Assembly: GCA_019750295.1 (NCBI GenBank)
Contig: JAIEOS010000007.1
Location: 1-64,000, forward strand
DNA length: 64,000 nucleotides
From: Bdellovibrionales bacterium
GTDB taxonomy: Bacteria > Bdellovibrionota > Bdellovibrionia > Bdellovibrionales > JAGQZY01
Reading direction: 5' to 3'
How positions within the stretch are numbered: position 1 is the stretch's first letter; each line of letters begins with the position of its first letter. This document shows positions 1-8,995 of the stretch, piece after piece. A model generated the notes under the pieces. That model saw nothing but the letters and a program-made list of their open reading frames with translations. It was not told the origin of the DNA and did no database searches. The position numbers and the translations under genes were made by a program.

Positions 1-41
1 ACTTTAAATTTTAATTTTTTATATTTTAAACTCGAAAAAAC

Positions 42-599
42 ATGAATTGCTGCAGCTTATCCACAGATCCGGGTATCAATACCGGGATGCGCCTTGGTGA
101 AATATGCGGGCTTTGTTGGGATCAAGTCAACTTTCAGTCTCGCCAAATCGTGGTACGTCGAACGATGTCCAGCAAAGGATTGCAAGAAAGCACGAAGACC
201 AAACGTGTGCGCTACGTCCCGATGAACCACCAAGTTTTTTCCTTACTTGAGAAACTCTCTCGGCAAAGCAAATCGGATTTTGTTTGTTTGAACGAAAAAG
301 GAAATCACTGGAATGTTGACCATTCAGGAAGATGGTTTAAAGAAGCTCTTGATAAAGCCAAAGTAAGAAAAATTCGCTTTCATGATTTAAGACATACCTA
401 TGCGAGCCAGTTTATGATGAACAACGGAAACATTTATGATCTTCAAAAGATTTTAGGTCATACGGATATGAAGATGACGATGAAGTATGCGCATCTCAGC
501 CCTGATCATCTGTTGTCAGCATCAAACGTTGTTAGCTTTAGCGGTGGAAGTGTCGAAGATTTACCAGAAAATGACCAAAATATTTTGGCGCTCCGATAA
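42..599 (+). pseudogene. Truncated tyrosine recombinase (integrase), catalytic part only
   Basis: The 185-residue reading frame holds the C-terminal half of a phage-type tyrosine recombinase. It has the first catalytic arginine in the TGMRLGE box (near residue 17), the HDLRHTYAS box with the second His and Arg, and the LGHTDMKMTMKYAH stretch with the last His and the Tyr nucleophile. Intact enzymes of this family are about 300-400 residues. Here the DNA-binding SAM-like domain and the first part of the catalytic domain are missing, and the first ten or so residues do not resemble the family. An in-frame stop lies just upstream at 27-29, so it is not simply cut by the window edge. It ends 30 bp from the 3' end of tRNA-Ser, a classic integration target. 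Most likely the remnant of an element that used this tRNA. A very short active protein is unlikely. Confidence 0.8.
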
Positions 600-629
600 T
601 CGATAAGTATTTGAATTACTTAGAAAATT

Positions 630-719
630 TGGCGGAGAGAGTGAGATTCGAACTCACGGAGCCCGCGAAGGCTCGCCGGTTTTCAAGACCGGTGCTTTCA
701 ACCGCTCAGCCATCTCTCC
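630..719 (-). tRNA. tRNA-Ser (anticodon UGA)
   Basis: On the minus strand the sequence folds as a class II tRNA. It has a 7-bp acceptor stem (GGAGAGA with TCTCTCC), a D arm, an anticodon loop CTTGAAA giving anticodon UGA, a long variable arm with a GAGCC/GGGCTC stem as expected for serine, and a T loop with TTCGAAT. Discriminator G (633) and an encoded CCA (630-632) follow. It lies just upstream of serS on the same strand and 30 bp from the integrase remnant. Confidence 0.97.
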
Positions 720-874
720 GTACATGAATTCGGTTGGATTTATTCTTATAAAATAAGGGCGCCGGGGAGTCTATTTGAAATGTCTTTTTGGGGTCCACCC
801 GGGCCAATTACTGCTGGGCAGCATTGTTCAGGGGATTCGGAGGCCTGGGCTGACCCTCGCCTCTCCCCGTAACT

Positions 875-2152
875 CTACTTAATAACTTCGCAGCCCATGT
901 AGCGCTGAAGAACTTTGGGCACTTTCACGCTGCCGTCTTCCTGTTGGTAATTTTCGAGGATCGCCACGAGAGTTCTCCCGATCGCAAGACCCGAACCGTT
1001 GAGCGTGTGCACAAACTGAGGTTTGCCACCGCCTTGAGGTTTAAAACGGATATCTGCACGCCGCGCCTGGAAATCTTCGAAGTTCGAGCACGAGCTGATC
1101 TCGCGATACGCCTGCTGACCTGGGAGCCACGCCTCTAAATCATAGGTTTTCGCAGAGTTGGGACCAATATCTCCCGAGCATAAAAGCATACGGCGGTAAG
1201 GGATCTCTAATTGATTGAGGACCTCTTCTGCATTTGTCGTTAAGCGCTCATGCTCTTCGTAAGATTTATCAGGGTGAACAAAGCACATGAGCTCCACCTT
1301 TTGGAACTGGTGCTGTCGAATCAAACCCTTCACATCTTTTCCGTAACTTCCCGCCTCGGATCGAAAGCAAGAGCTGTAAGCCGCGAATCGTTGCGGAAGA
1401 TCGCTTTCGTTTAAAACTTCGCCATTATAGAAATTGGTCACCGGAACTTCCGCCGTGGGAATTAAATAATAATCGGTGCCGGAGAGATGGAACACGTCTT
1501 CCTTAAATTTAGGAAAGTTTCCCGTTCCGTACATGGCATGACTGTTGACCATATACGGGGGAATCGCTTCGCGATAACCATGCTTCTCCGAATGAAGATC
1601 CATCATAAAGCTCGAGATGGCTCTCTCGAGGCGAGCCCCTAAACCCATGAGGAATGTAAAACGGGCACCAGCCACTTTAGCGCCGCGATCAAAATCTAAA
1701 ATTTTTAATTTTTCACCGATCTCGCCGTGCTCCTTGGCTTTAAAAGAGAACTTTGTAGGTTCACCCACTGTGCGAATCAGTTGATTGTCTTGCTCGCTCG
1801 TCCCGGCCGGCACGTTGTCATTCAGCTTGTTGGGGAGGCTCGATAAAAGATCGCGGACTTCTTCCTCGATATCCTTTGTTTGTTTCTCTAAGCCCTTTAC
1901 TTCTTGGCTGAGAGCCTGCATCTCTGTAAGTAGAGCCGAGGCATCTTGTTTTTGCCTCTTGAGTTGCGCAATTTGCTCGCTGACTTTATTTTGATGAGCC
2001 TTTTTGGACTCTGACTCTTGCATGCTCTTTTTACGAACCTGATTCATCTCCATGATCTTTTGCAAGAGAGAAAGATCGCCATTGCGTTTTTTAAGCGAGG
2101 CTTCGTAACTTTTAAAGTAGCCTTCGTCTTCTAAATTTTTGAGATAAATCAC
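875..2152 (-). CDS. serS: Seryl-tRNA synthetase
   Basis: Charges tRNA-Ser with serine in the cytoplasm. The 425-residue length is typical. Residues about 25-105 form the charged N-terminal coiled-coil arm that grips the tRNA variable arm. Class II motif 1 is near 172-183, the TAE serine-binding motif at 234-236, motif 2 (FRSEAG) near 263, and motif 3 ([10 protein letters not shown]) near 385-400. It is the last gene of a tightly packed minus-strand run starting at rpmE and lies 12 bp after a small membrane protein gene. Its own substrate, tRNA-Ser(UGA), lies just downstream. No T-rich intrinsic terminator is obvious after the stop, although a GC-rich imperfect hairpin (about 832-867) is present. 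Confidence 0.97.
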   Translation of the reverse strand: MIYLKNLEDEGYFKSYEASLKKRNGDLSLLQKIMEMNQVRKKSMQESESKKAHQNKVSEQIAQLKRQKQDASALLTEMQALSQEVKGLEKQTKDIEEEVRDLLSSLPNKLNDNVPAGTSEQDNQLIRTVGEPTKFSFKAKEHGEIGEKLKILDFDRGAKVAGARFTFLMGLGARLERAISSFMMDLHSEKHGYREAIPPYMVNSHAMYGTGNFPKFKEDVFHLSGTDYYLIPTAEVPVTNFYNGEVLNESDLPQRFAAYSSCFRSEAGSYGKDVKGLIRQHQFQKVELMCFVHPDKSYEEHERLTTNAEEVLNQLEIPYRRMLLCSGDIGPNSAKTYDLEAWLPGQQAYREISSCSNFEDFQARRADIRFKPQGGGKPQFVHTLNGSGLAIGRTLVAILENYQQEDGSVKVPKVLQRYMGCEVIK

Positions 2153-2164
2153 TTGAGAACTCCT

Positions 2165-2461
2165 TTAACCAACAATTGCTGTATGTATATACAATTTAAA
2201 CAGCACTCCGATCAACACTAAGCTGAGGAGCAAGATCACCGAAGTTAACAGACCCCAATATCGCGTGATCCGCGCAATGACTCCCATCGTAACAACGACA
2301 ATAAACATGAAGACCAGAATCCCGGTATGCCAGATCGCCTCACTCGTGACAGCGAGGGTGAGTCCCAAGAAAACTCCCGAAGCTAATCGAACTAGAAAAA
2401 TTAAAAATTCGAGGAGTGATTCTTTTAAACTAAATTTAATGCGCTCAGCAAATTCTCCCAT
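2165..2461 (-). CDS. Small integral membrane protein of unknown function
   Basis: 98 residues. After an amphipathic start there are three to four hydrophobic segments (about 16-40, 46-63 and 68-92), so it is an inner-membrane protein. It lies 7 bp after the GYF/TPR gene and 12 bp before serS, so it is cotranscribed with both. I do not recognise the family. Placement between the TPR protein and serS gives no clear functional hint. Confidence 0.7.
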   Translation of the reverse strand: MGEFAERIKFSLKESLLEFLIFLVRLASGVFLGLTLAVTSEAIWHTGILVFMFIVVVTMGVIARITRYWGLLTSVILLLSLVLIGVLFKLYIHTAIVG

Positions 2462-2468
2462 AATCCCC

Positions 2469-5285
2469 TCACTGAAGTTCTTTCATTATGCGCTCGATAT
2501 CACCGCGATCCGGCGCGTTTGGCGCTAAGGCCAAGTATCTCTCATAGGCCGTATAGGCTTCAACTAATAATCCCTGCATATGGAAAGTTGCACCTAGCTC
2601 TTTATAAATGTCGGGATGGCCCGACTCTTTTTGGGCCGCTTGATCTAACATAGTGACCGCCGATTCTAGAGCCCCCGAAAGACGGTAACAACGAGCCAAA
2701 TTAATATAAATATCTGCCGTTTGCGGCCGCTTAGGAATGGCCTTTTGATATTCGGTGGCGCAACTGGAGTATTGGCCCATACGATAGTAAGCCTCGGCCG
2801 CTAATAAGTAAGATTCTGCGATGTTGGGGTTTATGTGTTGCTCCATCTGAGCCATTTCGAGAGCCTTAGTAAAATCTTTGCTCTCTAATGCCGCTTTCCC
2901 CAGATTGTAATACACCTTAGGAAATCTTTTGTTAATTTTTAAGACACGAGAGAACTGAGCTTGAGCCGAAGTATAATTTCCGGCACCCATGTAAAGCTCT
3001 CCGGCCAAAAACAATGGTGTCGGATCCAGTGGATCTAAGCTGGCAGCGGTCAGATACATTTCGAGAGCCCGATTCACATAGCCCTCCTGCTTATAAACCA
3101 TCGCTAAACTCAGAATCGAAGGTTTATCATCTTTCTTCATAGAGATGATCTGTTGGAGCACGGGCCGAGCCCCACTCCAGTTTTTTTCTTCGATAAAAAT
3201 ATCTGCCAAAGTTTTTTTGTAGGCGATGACGTCAGGAGATTCTTCGATTTTCCGGTTGATATAATCGATCCCTGCTCCGGGCCCGTGCAAGTTCGCGATC
3301 ACACGTGCGTAGAGGCAATGATTTTCTGGAGAGTGGGGATCAATCTCCAAAGTTTTATTGATCGAAGAGAGCGCCGCCTGATTGTCTCCCAAACTGATAT
3401 TGGCTTTGGTGATAATTTGCATCGCTCCCACGTCCATGGAGTAATAGCTCAGAGCCTTTTCGGCAAAGGATCTCGCGGATTTAAAATTCCCTCGCAAGTA
3501 CTCTACTTTTGCAAAACCTCGAGAGATTTCGTTATTTCTGGGGAAGCGATTTTGAACATTCTTTAAGATCTGTGCCGCGCCTTCGTAATCGTAGCGAAAA
3601 GAATAATATTCGGCGAGAGTCACATAGGCCGAAACTAAACCCGGATCGGCGTGAATCGCGCGCTCGACCCATTTGATCGCTTCGGAACTCTGATTGAGCT
3701 CCCACAAAGACTGCCCGGCATGGTAGGCCGCTAATGCATTTGTGGGATCAGCCTCAAAAGCTGAGCGAAATTCCGCTTGGGCCGCAAAATAGTTTCCGAG
3801 CTTCATATAAAGGGTTCCAAGGTAGAGCATGTTGCTACTATCTAACTGCACGCTCTCAAGAGCACTTCGCCCTCCTAAATTGACGATCAGGGCTTTCACA
3901 TCGGCATTACTGGAATCGATGGAAAAAGATTTGTTGGCATATTCTAAAGCCTCTCTTTTGTTTCCTTGAAGCTGACTCACCTGAGCCATCACGTAATAGG
4001 CCTCGGCTTTAATATCCTGAGGGAACTTTTCTGAGGACTGTAATGCCTTTTGAATATAGGTCACCGCTTTGTCCGCGTGACGAAACGCTTGAAACTCAAG
4101 AATCCCCAGCTCCATGGTCGCCAAAGTGTGCCCAGGATAATGTTTAAGAGCTTCACCATAGGCGTTCAGTGACTCGGCGTAACGACCGAGCTTCCGCTGC
4201 GTGCGCGCCTCCTGAAGGATGGGTTTAATCCAGGGCTTTAAACGGGTTTGTGAAGACCAGAGCTCCCGCACCTTTTGAAAATAGTAAATCGCCGTCGAAT
4301 ACTTTTGCTGCTGCTCAAGAAGATCTCCCATCAGTTGGTTAAAAAATAATAACCCCGGATCTCGTCTGAGAGCATCTTCCATATAGTTTTTTGCGGGCTC
4401 ATACTCGCCAACGGTGACAAGATAGATACTGTAACAAACACCACTTGCGGATTTATCGGACTGTAAAACCGAAGCGGCTCGAAAAATAGAATAGATCGTA
4501 TCGATGTCTTTGGAATCCTGAAAGGAATACGGCCATAACTCTTTATACGTAATACAAAGCAGTTCCATGGCCTCGGAGGCTCCATTGTTTTTTTCGATCA
4601 CCGTCGCCAAGAGCTCTTGAGCTTTTTGATAATCTTCGATGGTATGTTGAAGCAAATGAAGAATCGCCTTTTTAAGATAAGAGTCGTAGGTATTGGGGGC
4701 ATCACTGGCTCCCGTCATCTTGACCATTCGTAAACGAATGCGATCTTTTGTGGGCTTTGTTGTAGAAAAAAACACCATTCCCACGGCGATGACTACAAAA
4801 GCGATGCCGCCGATGACGAACAGATTAAAAAACTTTGCAAATATATTTTGTGAGGGCGGGGTTGGCGCTTTCGATGCAGGAATGTCCGAATTGGTATTCG
4901 CCTCGAGCTGACGGCGCTCGAGCTCAAACTGAATCATTTCCTCTTTTTTTTGTTTGTGGAACTCTTCGATCTGTTGCCACAGTGGCTTTTCAACCACCGC
5001 TTTTTTATTGCCGGTGATTTCGGTTTGTTCGCTGACCTCGTCCCCCTGAATCTCGGTGGTCTCATCCTTCACCTGATTCATCTCTTGATTCAAACTTTCA
5101 ACGAGCGCATCGAAAAACGGCGGATACTGGGTGATGGGAAACCATCGCGTTTCGCCGACTCTGGAAATCGACTCTTGACCCGAAAAATAACCCTGACGGA
5201 TGTGTTCTATCACATCTTTATCGCTCAGCGGTCCTTTATGCTGCCCTTGAATGTTTCTGACGTACCAGCTGTTATCTTGTGACAT
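2469..5285 (-). CDS. Large membrane-anchored TPR protein with N-terminal GYF-like domain
   Basis: 938 residues. Residues 6-58 match the GYF_2-type pattern (WYVRNIQGQHKGPLSDKDV, then a Trp-Phe-Pro stretch), a domain seen in bacterial proteins that bind proline-rich partners. A charged coiled-coil-like linker (about 60-130) leads to one transmembrane helix at about 152-174. The remaining roughly 750 residues are tandem tetratricopeptide repeats with regular A/G/Y and P spacing. Topology would be a cytoplasmic GYF domain and a periplasmic TPR superhelix. It lies 3 bp after murA, so it is coupled to cell-wall precursor synthesis and release-factor genes by transcription. Likely a scaffold; partners cannot be read from sequence. 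Confidence 0.8.
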   Translation of the reverse strand: MSQDNSWYVRNIQGQHKGPLSDKDVIEHIRQGYFSGQESISRVGETRWFPITQYPPFFDALVESLNQEMNQVKDETTEIQGDEVSEQTEITGNKKAVVEKPLWQQIEEFHKQKKEEMIQFELERRQLEANTNSDIPASKAPTPPSQNIFAKFFNLFVIGGIAFVVIAVGMVFFSTTKPTKDRIRLRMVKMTGASDAPNTYDSYLKKAILHLLQHTIEDYQKAQELLATVIEKNNGASEAMELLCITYKELWPYSFQDSKDIDTIYSIFRAASVLQSDKSASGVCYSIYLVTVGEYEPAKNYMEDALRRDPGLLFFNQLMGDLLEQQQKYSTAIYYFQKVRELWSSQTRLKPWIKPILQEARTQRKLGRYAESLNAYGEALKHYPGHTLATMELGILEFQAFRHADKAVTYIQKALQSSEKFPQDIKAEAYYVMAQVSQLQGNKREALEYANKSFSIDSSNADVKALIVNLGGRSALESVQLDSSNMLYLGTLYMKLGNYFAAQAEFRSAFEADPTNALAAYHAGQSLWELNQSSEAIKWVERAIHADPGLVSAYVTLAEYYSFRYDYEGAAQILKNVQNRFPRNNEISRGFAKVEYLRGNFKSARSFAEKALSYYSMDVGAMQIITKANISLGDNQAALSSINKTLEIDPHSPENHCLYARVIANLHGPGAGIDYINRKIEESPDVIAYKKTLADIFIEEKNWSGARPVLQQIISMKKDDKPSILSLAMVYKQEGYVNRALEMYLTAASLDPLDPTPLFLAGELYMGAGNYTSAQAQFSRVLKINKRFPKVYYNLGKAALESKDFTKALEMAQMEQHINPNIAESYLLAAEAYYRMGQYSSCATEYQKAIPKRPQTADIYINLARCYRLSGALESAVTMLDQAAQKESGHPDIYKELGATFHMQGLLVEAYTAYERYLALAPNAPDRGDIERIMKELQ

Positions 5286-5288
5286 ATA

Positions 5289-6542
5289 TTATTTGAGTCG
5301 TTTAATCTGCGCCCCTAAAGCTAATAGTTTACCTTCGAGATTTTCATATCCACGATCTAAATGATAAATGCGACCGACAATGGTTTCCCCTTTGGCAGCT
5401 AATCCAGCGAGAATCAAACACGCGCTGGCGCGAAGGTCCGTCGCCATCACTTGGGCTCCGATCAGCGAGCCCGGTTTTCCGTGAATAATGGCCGTGTTGG
5501 ACGATATGGTGATGTCTGCCGCCAAGCGATTTAATTCTTGAACGTGCATAAAGCGGTTTTCGAAAACGGTCTCTTTGATCACCGAAATTCCGTCGGCCTC
5601 TGTCATCAATGTCATAAACTGTGCTTGGAGATCGGTCGGATACCCAGGATAAGGCCCTGTCGCCATGTCTACGCCTTTGTAGCCATGACTCTTAAGAACC
5701 GTCACACTATCTTTACCGAGTTCCATCTTTACTCCGCTCTCCTGAAGCTTATGTAAAAATGATTCGAGATGTTTCGGGTTACAGTTTTTAACCGTCACTT
5801 GGCCATGCGTAATTGCAGCCGCAATGATTAATGTTCCGGCCTCGACACGATCAGGAATCACCGCGTGGTCGGTCGCCTTCAGCTGATCCACACCCTGAAT
5901 TTTGATAAGACTCGTCCCATCACCTTCGATTTTAGCGCCCATCTTTCGTAAGTATTCCGCTAAATCATTAATCTCCGGTTCTTTCGCGGCGTTTTCGATA
6001 ATGGTTTCCCCGTCCGCAAGTGTCGCCGCCATCATAGCGTTTTCGGTACCGCCCACTGTGGGAAGCTCGAACGTAATTTTCGCGCCCTTGAGTTTTTTAG
6101 TCTTAGCGATCACATAACCGTTTTCGAGTTTCATCTCGGCATCGAGAGACTTCATGGCTTCCAAATGTAAGTTAATCGGACGCGCACCGATAGCACAACC
6201 TCCGGGCAAACTCACCTGCGCCTCGCGCATTCGCGCAAGTAATGGTCCTAAACACAGAATGCTCGCGCGCATTTTTCTTACAATGTCATAATCGGCATGA
6301 GTTTTGAGCTTCTCGGGCACATTGATTTCGAGAACGTTGCCTGTCAGTTGTGTTTCGCAACCCAAAGAATTTAATAAGAGATTTGCAGACTCGATATCAT
6401 TCAGCCGAGGAACATTACTTAAGCGATGGCGACCGGGCGCCAGAAGTGCGGCAAAGACTAAAGCTAGAACTGAGTTTTTGGCTCCGCCGGTTGTGACTTC
6501 TCCATTTAATACTTTTCCACCGACGACACTCATTTTGTCCAT
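5289..6542 (-). CDS. murA: UDP-N-acetylglucosamine 1-carboxyvinyltransferase
   Basis: First committed step of peptidoglycan precursor synthesis: transfers enolpyruvate from PEP to UDP-GlcNAc in the cytoplasm. 417 residues, typical length. Lys22-Asn23 (GGAKNSVL) bind substrate. The catalytic loop [12 protein letters not shown] carries Cys116, so the enzyme is of the fosfomycin-sensitive Cys type. The PTDLQAQ stretch holds the conserved Asp. It sits between prmC (13 bp) and the GYF/TPR gene (3 bp); the order prfA-prmC-murA is common in bacteria. Confidence 0.97.
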   Translation of the reverse strand: MDKMSVVGGKVLNGEVTTGGAKNSVLALVFAALLAPGRHRLSNVPRLNDIESANLLLNSLGCETQLTGNVLEINVPEKLKTHADYDIVRKMRASILCLGPLLARMREAQVSLPGGCAIGARPINLHLEAMKSLDAEMKLENGYVIAKTKKLKGAKITFELPTVGGTENAMMAATLADGETIIENAAKEPEINDLAEYLRKMGAKIEGDGTSLIKIQGVDQLKATDHAVIPDRVEAGTLIIAAAITHGQVTVKNCNPKHLESFLHKLQESGVKMELGKDSVTVLKSHGYKGVDMATGPYPGYPTDLQAQFMTLMTEADGISVIKETVFENRFMHVQELNRLAADITISSNTAIIHGKPGSLIGAQVMATDLRASACLILAGLAAKGETIVGRIYHLDRGYENLEGKLLALGAQIKRLK

Positions 6543-6555
6543 GGCTCATCCTTTA

Positions 6556-7395
6556 TCACTGCGCCGCTTTTTCCGCGACGATGACTCGCTCAATATCTGC
6601 AAAGTCTTTATATGTTTTTATGTTCATCAGGCCCGCATCGCTACAAATCTTTCGAAGAGCTTCGTGCTGACCCTCACCAAATTCAAAAATAATTTTCCCA
6701 CCAGGTCTCAGTGCTTGAACGCTCCACGGAATCCACTGCTTATAACAAAGTAATCCGTTCTCTTCCGCAAACAGCGCTAGCTCCGGTTCGAAGGCGCGTA
6801 CATTTTTTTCTACGCGCTCATCGGTCTTATCTATGTATGGAGGATTCGAGACGATAAGGTCAAATTCCCCCCACTTTTTAAACGCCAGCACATCACCAGT
6901 TTCGTAGATAATTCTATCACTTACACCGAGTTGTGTCGCGTTTTGTTTTGCGACCTCCACCGCTCTCGGCGATACGTCGCAAGTCCAAAGTCGTGTGCGG
7001 GGTCGATCGCGCAATATACTAATGCCGATACAACCCGAGCCGCAGCCGAGATCAGCGATCGTCGATAAAGAGGAGATCTCCAATGCCTTTTCCACGACCA
7101 ACTCGGTTTCTGGTCGAGGAATGAGTACGTTCGGATTGACCAAAAAGCGACTCTTATAAAAATCTTTATAGCCCACAATGTAAGCCATGGGATTTCCGGC
7201 TTGGCGAAGGGCCACAATTTCCTGGGCCTTCACCTGGCTCTCGGGAGTTACCGTCTCTTCGGAGTCGGTGATCATTTGGGATTTCGTTTTCCCTAAGACA
7301 TACTCCAAGATAAAAAAGGATTCTTGGAAAGCATCGCCATCGAGTTTGTCTTTAAGTTGTTCGTAGATCTGTCTTCGAAGCGCTTCGAGTCTCAT
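6556..7395 (-). CDS. prmC: Release factor glutamine methyltransferase
   Basis: Methylates the glutamine of the GGQ motif of RF1/RF2 using SAM. 279 residues: N-terminal helical RF-binding domain (1-90), SAM-binding motif DLGCGSGCIG at 115-124, and the diagnostic NPPY catalytic motif at 184-187. The start codon overlaps the prfA stop by 4 bp (ATGA type), which implies translational coupling with its substrate gene. Confidence 0.96.
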   Translation of the reverse strand: MRLEALRRQIYEQLKDKLDGDAFQESFFILEYVLGKTKSQMITDSEETVTPESQVKAQEIVALRQAGNPMAYIVGYKDFYKSRFLVNPNVLIPRPETELVVEKALEISSLSTIADLGCGSGCIGISILRDRPRTRLWTCDVSPRAVEVAKQNATQLGVSDRIIYETGDVLAFKKWGEFDLIVSNPPYIDKTDERVEKNVRAFEPELALFAEENGLLCYKQWIPWSVQALRPGGKIIFEFGEGQHEALRKICSDAGLMNIKTYKDFADIERVIVAEKAAQ

Positions 7396-8468
7396 CGCTG
7401 AGTTTCGTTCGCCTTAAGTGCTTCTGCCTGATAGTGAGTGATCAAAGGTTCGATAATAGGATCGAGATCACCCTTCATGACTTCGTTGATGCTATGGAGA
7501 GTGAGACCGATGCGATGATCGGTGATGCGCGATTGCGGGAAGTTATAGGTGCGAATGCGCTCGGATCGATCCCCGGTTCCAATTTGACTCAAGCGCGCGT
7601 CGGAAGCATCCTTCACCGCTTTTTGTTCTTCGATATCTTTCAATTTCGCATAGAGAATTTTAAAGGCTTTGTCTCGGTTGGCGTGTTGAGAGCGACCATC
7701 CTGGCAATACACAACAATGCCTGTTGGATTGTGGGTCAGTCGGACCGCAGAGTCCGTTTTATTGACGTGCTGACCACCCGCCCCGCTGGCGCGCATAGTA
7801 TCAATACGCACATCCGCAGGATTCACCTTTACATCCACCTCTTCGGCTTCGGGAATCACCGCTACGGTGATCGTCGAAGTGTGAACGCGGCCCTGAGCCT
7901 CGGTCTTAGGAACTCGTTGAACCCGATGGACGCCGCTCTCGTACTTCAGGGTTGAGAAAACTTTTTCTCCCGTCACACTAGCGATGACTTCTTTATAGCC
8001 ACCGGCATTTCCGGGAGAGATCGAAAGGATTTCGGAGGTCCAACCTCGCTGGGATCCGTAATGAGAATAGGCGCGGTAAAGCTCTTCGCAAAATAGACTC
8101 GCTTCGTCGCCTCCGGCACCGGCGCGCACTTCGAGGATCACGTTTTTATCGTCGTTTTTATCTTTAGGGAGAAGGAGGAGTTTAAGCTCTTGCTCAAGGG
8201 CCGGGATTTGCTTTTCGATGGCGGCCATTTCGTCTTTGGCCATGGCGCGAAGTTCGGGATCAGACTCCGTATCGAGCATCTGTCGATTGTTCTCGAAATC
8301 GGTCTTGAGTCTTTTATAGCTTTGGTAAACAGAAACAACTTTGCCGAGCTCTGCGTGCTCTTTCATTAGAGATCTGAATTTGTCTTGATTGCCCACAACT
8401 GCAGGATTCTGCAGTTGGTGCGTGATCGACTCGTGCTTTTGCACGACTTCATCTAGTTTATCAAACAT
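7392..8468 (-). CDS. prfA: Peptide chain release factor 1
   Basis: Recognises UAA/UAG and triggers peptide release. 358 residues. The GGQ motif is at 231-233 and the codon-recognition tripeptide region reads PKT at 187-189, the P-x-T form of RF1 rather than the SPF of RF2. Overlaps prmC by 4 bp and follows rpmE by 32 bp. Confidence 0.97.
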   Translation of the reverse strand: MFDKLDEVVQKHESITHQLQNPAVVGNQDKFRSLMKEHAELGKVVSVYQSYKRLKTDFENNRQMLDTESDPELRAMAKDEMAAIEKQIPALEQELKLLLLPKDKNDDKNVILEVRAGAGGDEASLFCEELYRAYSHYGSQRGWTSEILSISPGNAGGYKEVIASVTGEKVFSTLKYESGVHRVQRVPKTEAQGRVHTSTITVAVIPEAEEVDVKVNPADVRIDTMRASGAGGQHVNKTDSAVRLTHNPTGIVVYCQDGRSQHANRDKAFKILYAKLKDIEEQKAVKDASDARLSQIGTGDRSERIRTYNFPQSRITDHRIGLTLHSINEVMKGDLDPIIEPLITHYQAEALKANETQR

Positions 8469-8500
8469 GCTGCTCTAACGAGAGAAAGGAGAAAGAAAGA

Positions 8501-8719
8501 TTACTTGGCTTTTAAATTAAAGTTTGCGTATTTCTTCTTAAACTTTTCAATACGGCCTTCGGTATCGATTAATTTTTGTTTACCTGAAAAGAACGGATGG
8601 CAAGCAGCGCAAATATCGATGTTAATTTCTTTAGCCACAGATCCGGTAGTGAACGTGTTACCGCACACACAAGTGACTTTTGCTTCAGTAAAATACTTTG
8701 GATGAATTTCCGCTTTCAT
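8501..8719 (-). CDS. rpmE: Large-subunit ribosomal protein L31
   Basis: 72 residues. Starts MKAEIHPKY as is typical of L31 and carries four cysteines (17, 19, 37, 40), so it is the zinc-containing (C+) form. First gene of the rpmE-prfA-prmC-murA-TPR-serS run. Upstream lies a 276-bp intergenic region with two DnaA-box-like sequences and the rho terminator. Confidence 0.95.
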   Translation of the reverse strand: MKAEIHPKYFTEAKVTCVCGNTFTTGSVAKEINIDICAACHPFFSGKQKLIDTEGRIEKFKKKYANFNLKAK

Positions 8720-8803
8720 AACGCATTACTCCATTGATCAGGGAAGATTACTGTTACCATAGTGAACGAGTCCGGTCGAGTATAATTTAGGCGAATCCGC
8801 GAG

Positions 8804-8843
8804 TTATACACAAAATCGAGTCTATTCCACCGAGTTATCCACA
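8804..8843 (+). promoter_or_regulatory. Two DnaA-box-like 9-mers in the same orientation
   Basis: TTATACACA at 8804-8812 and TTATCCACA at 8835-8843 both fit the TTATNCACA consensus, are in the same orientation and start 31 bp apart. They lie upstream of rpmE, in the short region between the end of rho and rpmE. Perfect boxes occur by chance, but two close together in non-coding DNA are less expected. Binding is inference. Confidence 0.4.
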
Positions 8844-8886
8844 GGACACCGCTAAATCTGGACCAATATCCTGTTTGCATACCCTA

Positions 8887-8920
8887 TATGTAGGGGTCGC
8901 CCTGGTTAAAACCCTACATA
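8887..8920. repeat. Inverted repeat, 9-bp arms
   Basis: TATGTAGGG (8887-8895) and CCCTACATA (8912-8920) are perfect inverse complements separated by 16 nt. No T-run follows either arm, so it is not a standard intrinsic terminator. It could be an operator or RNA hairpin in the rho-rpmE intergenic region. Confidence 0.45.
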
Positions 8921-8969
8921 CTGCCTTCTAAATGTGCGACCTTAGCGTCATTTAGCAAGATTTTCGGGG

Positions 8970-8990
8970 AAAAAAGGGCACCGTGTGCCC
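8970..8990 (-). terminator. Intrinsic terminator of rho
   Basis: On the minus strand, GGGCAC-ACG-GTGCCC (8976-8990) is followed at once by six T residues (8975-8970), five bases after the rho stop codon. A strong intrinsic terminator, fitting for a gene whose product controls the other termination pathway. Confidence 0.85.
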
Positions 8991-8995
8991 AATTC

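Noticed and set aside
57-65. TTATCCACA DnaA-box match
   Set aside because: Single box near the start of the integrase remnant; a chance match is as likely. A similar single match at about 45068-45076 lies inside the BamD-like coding sequence.
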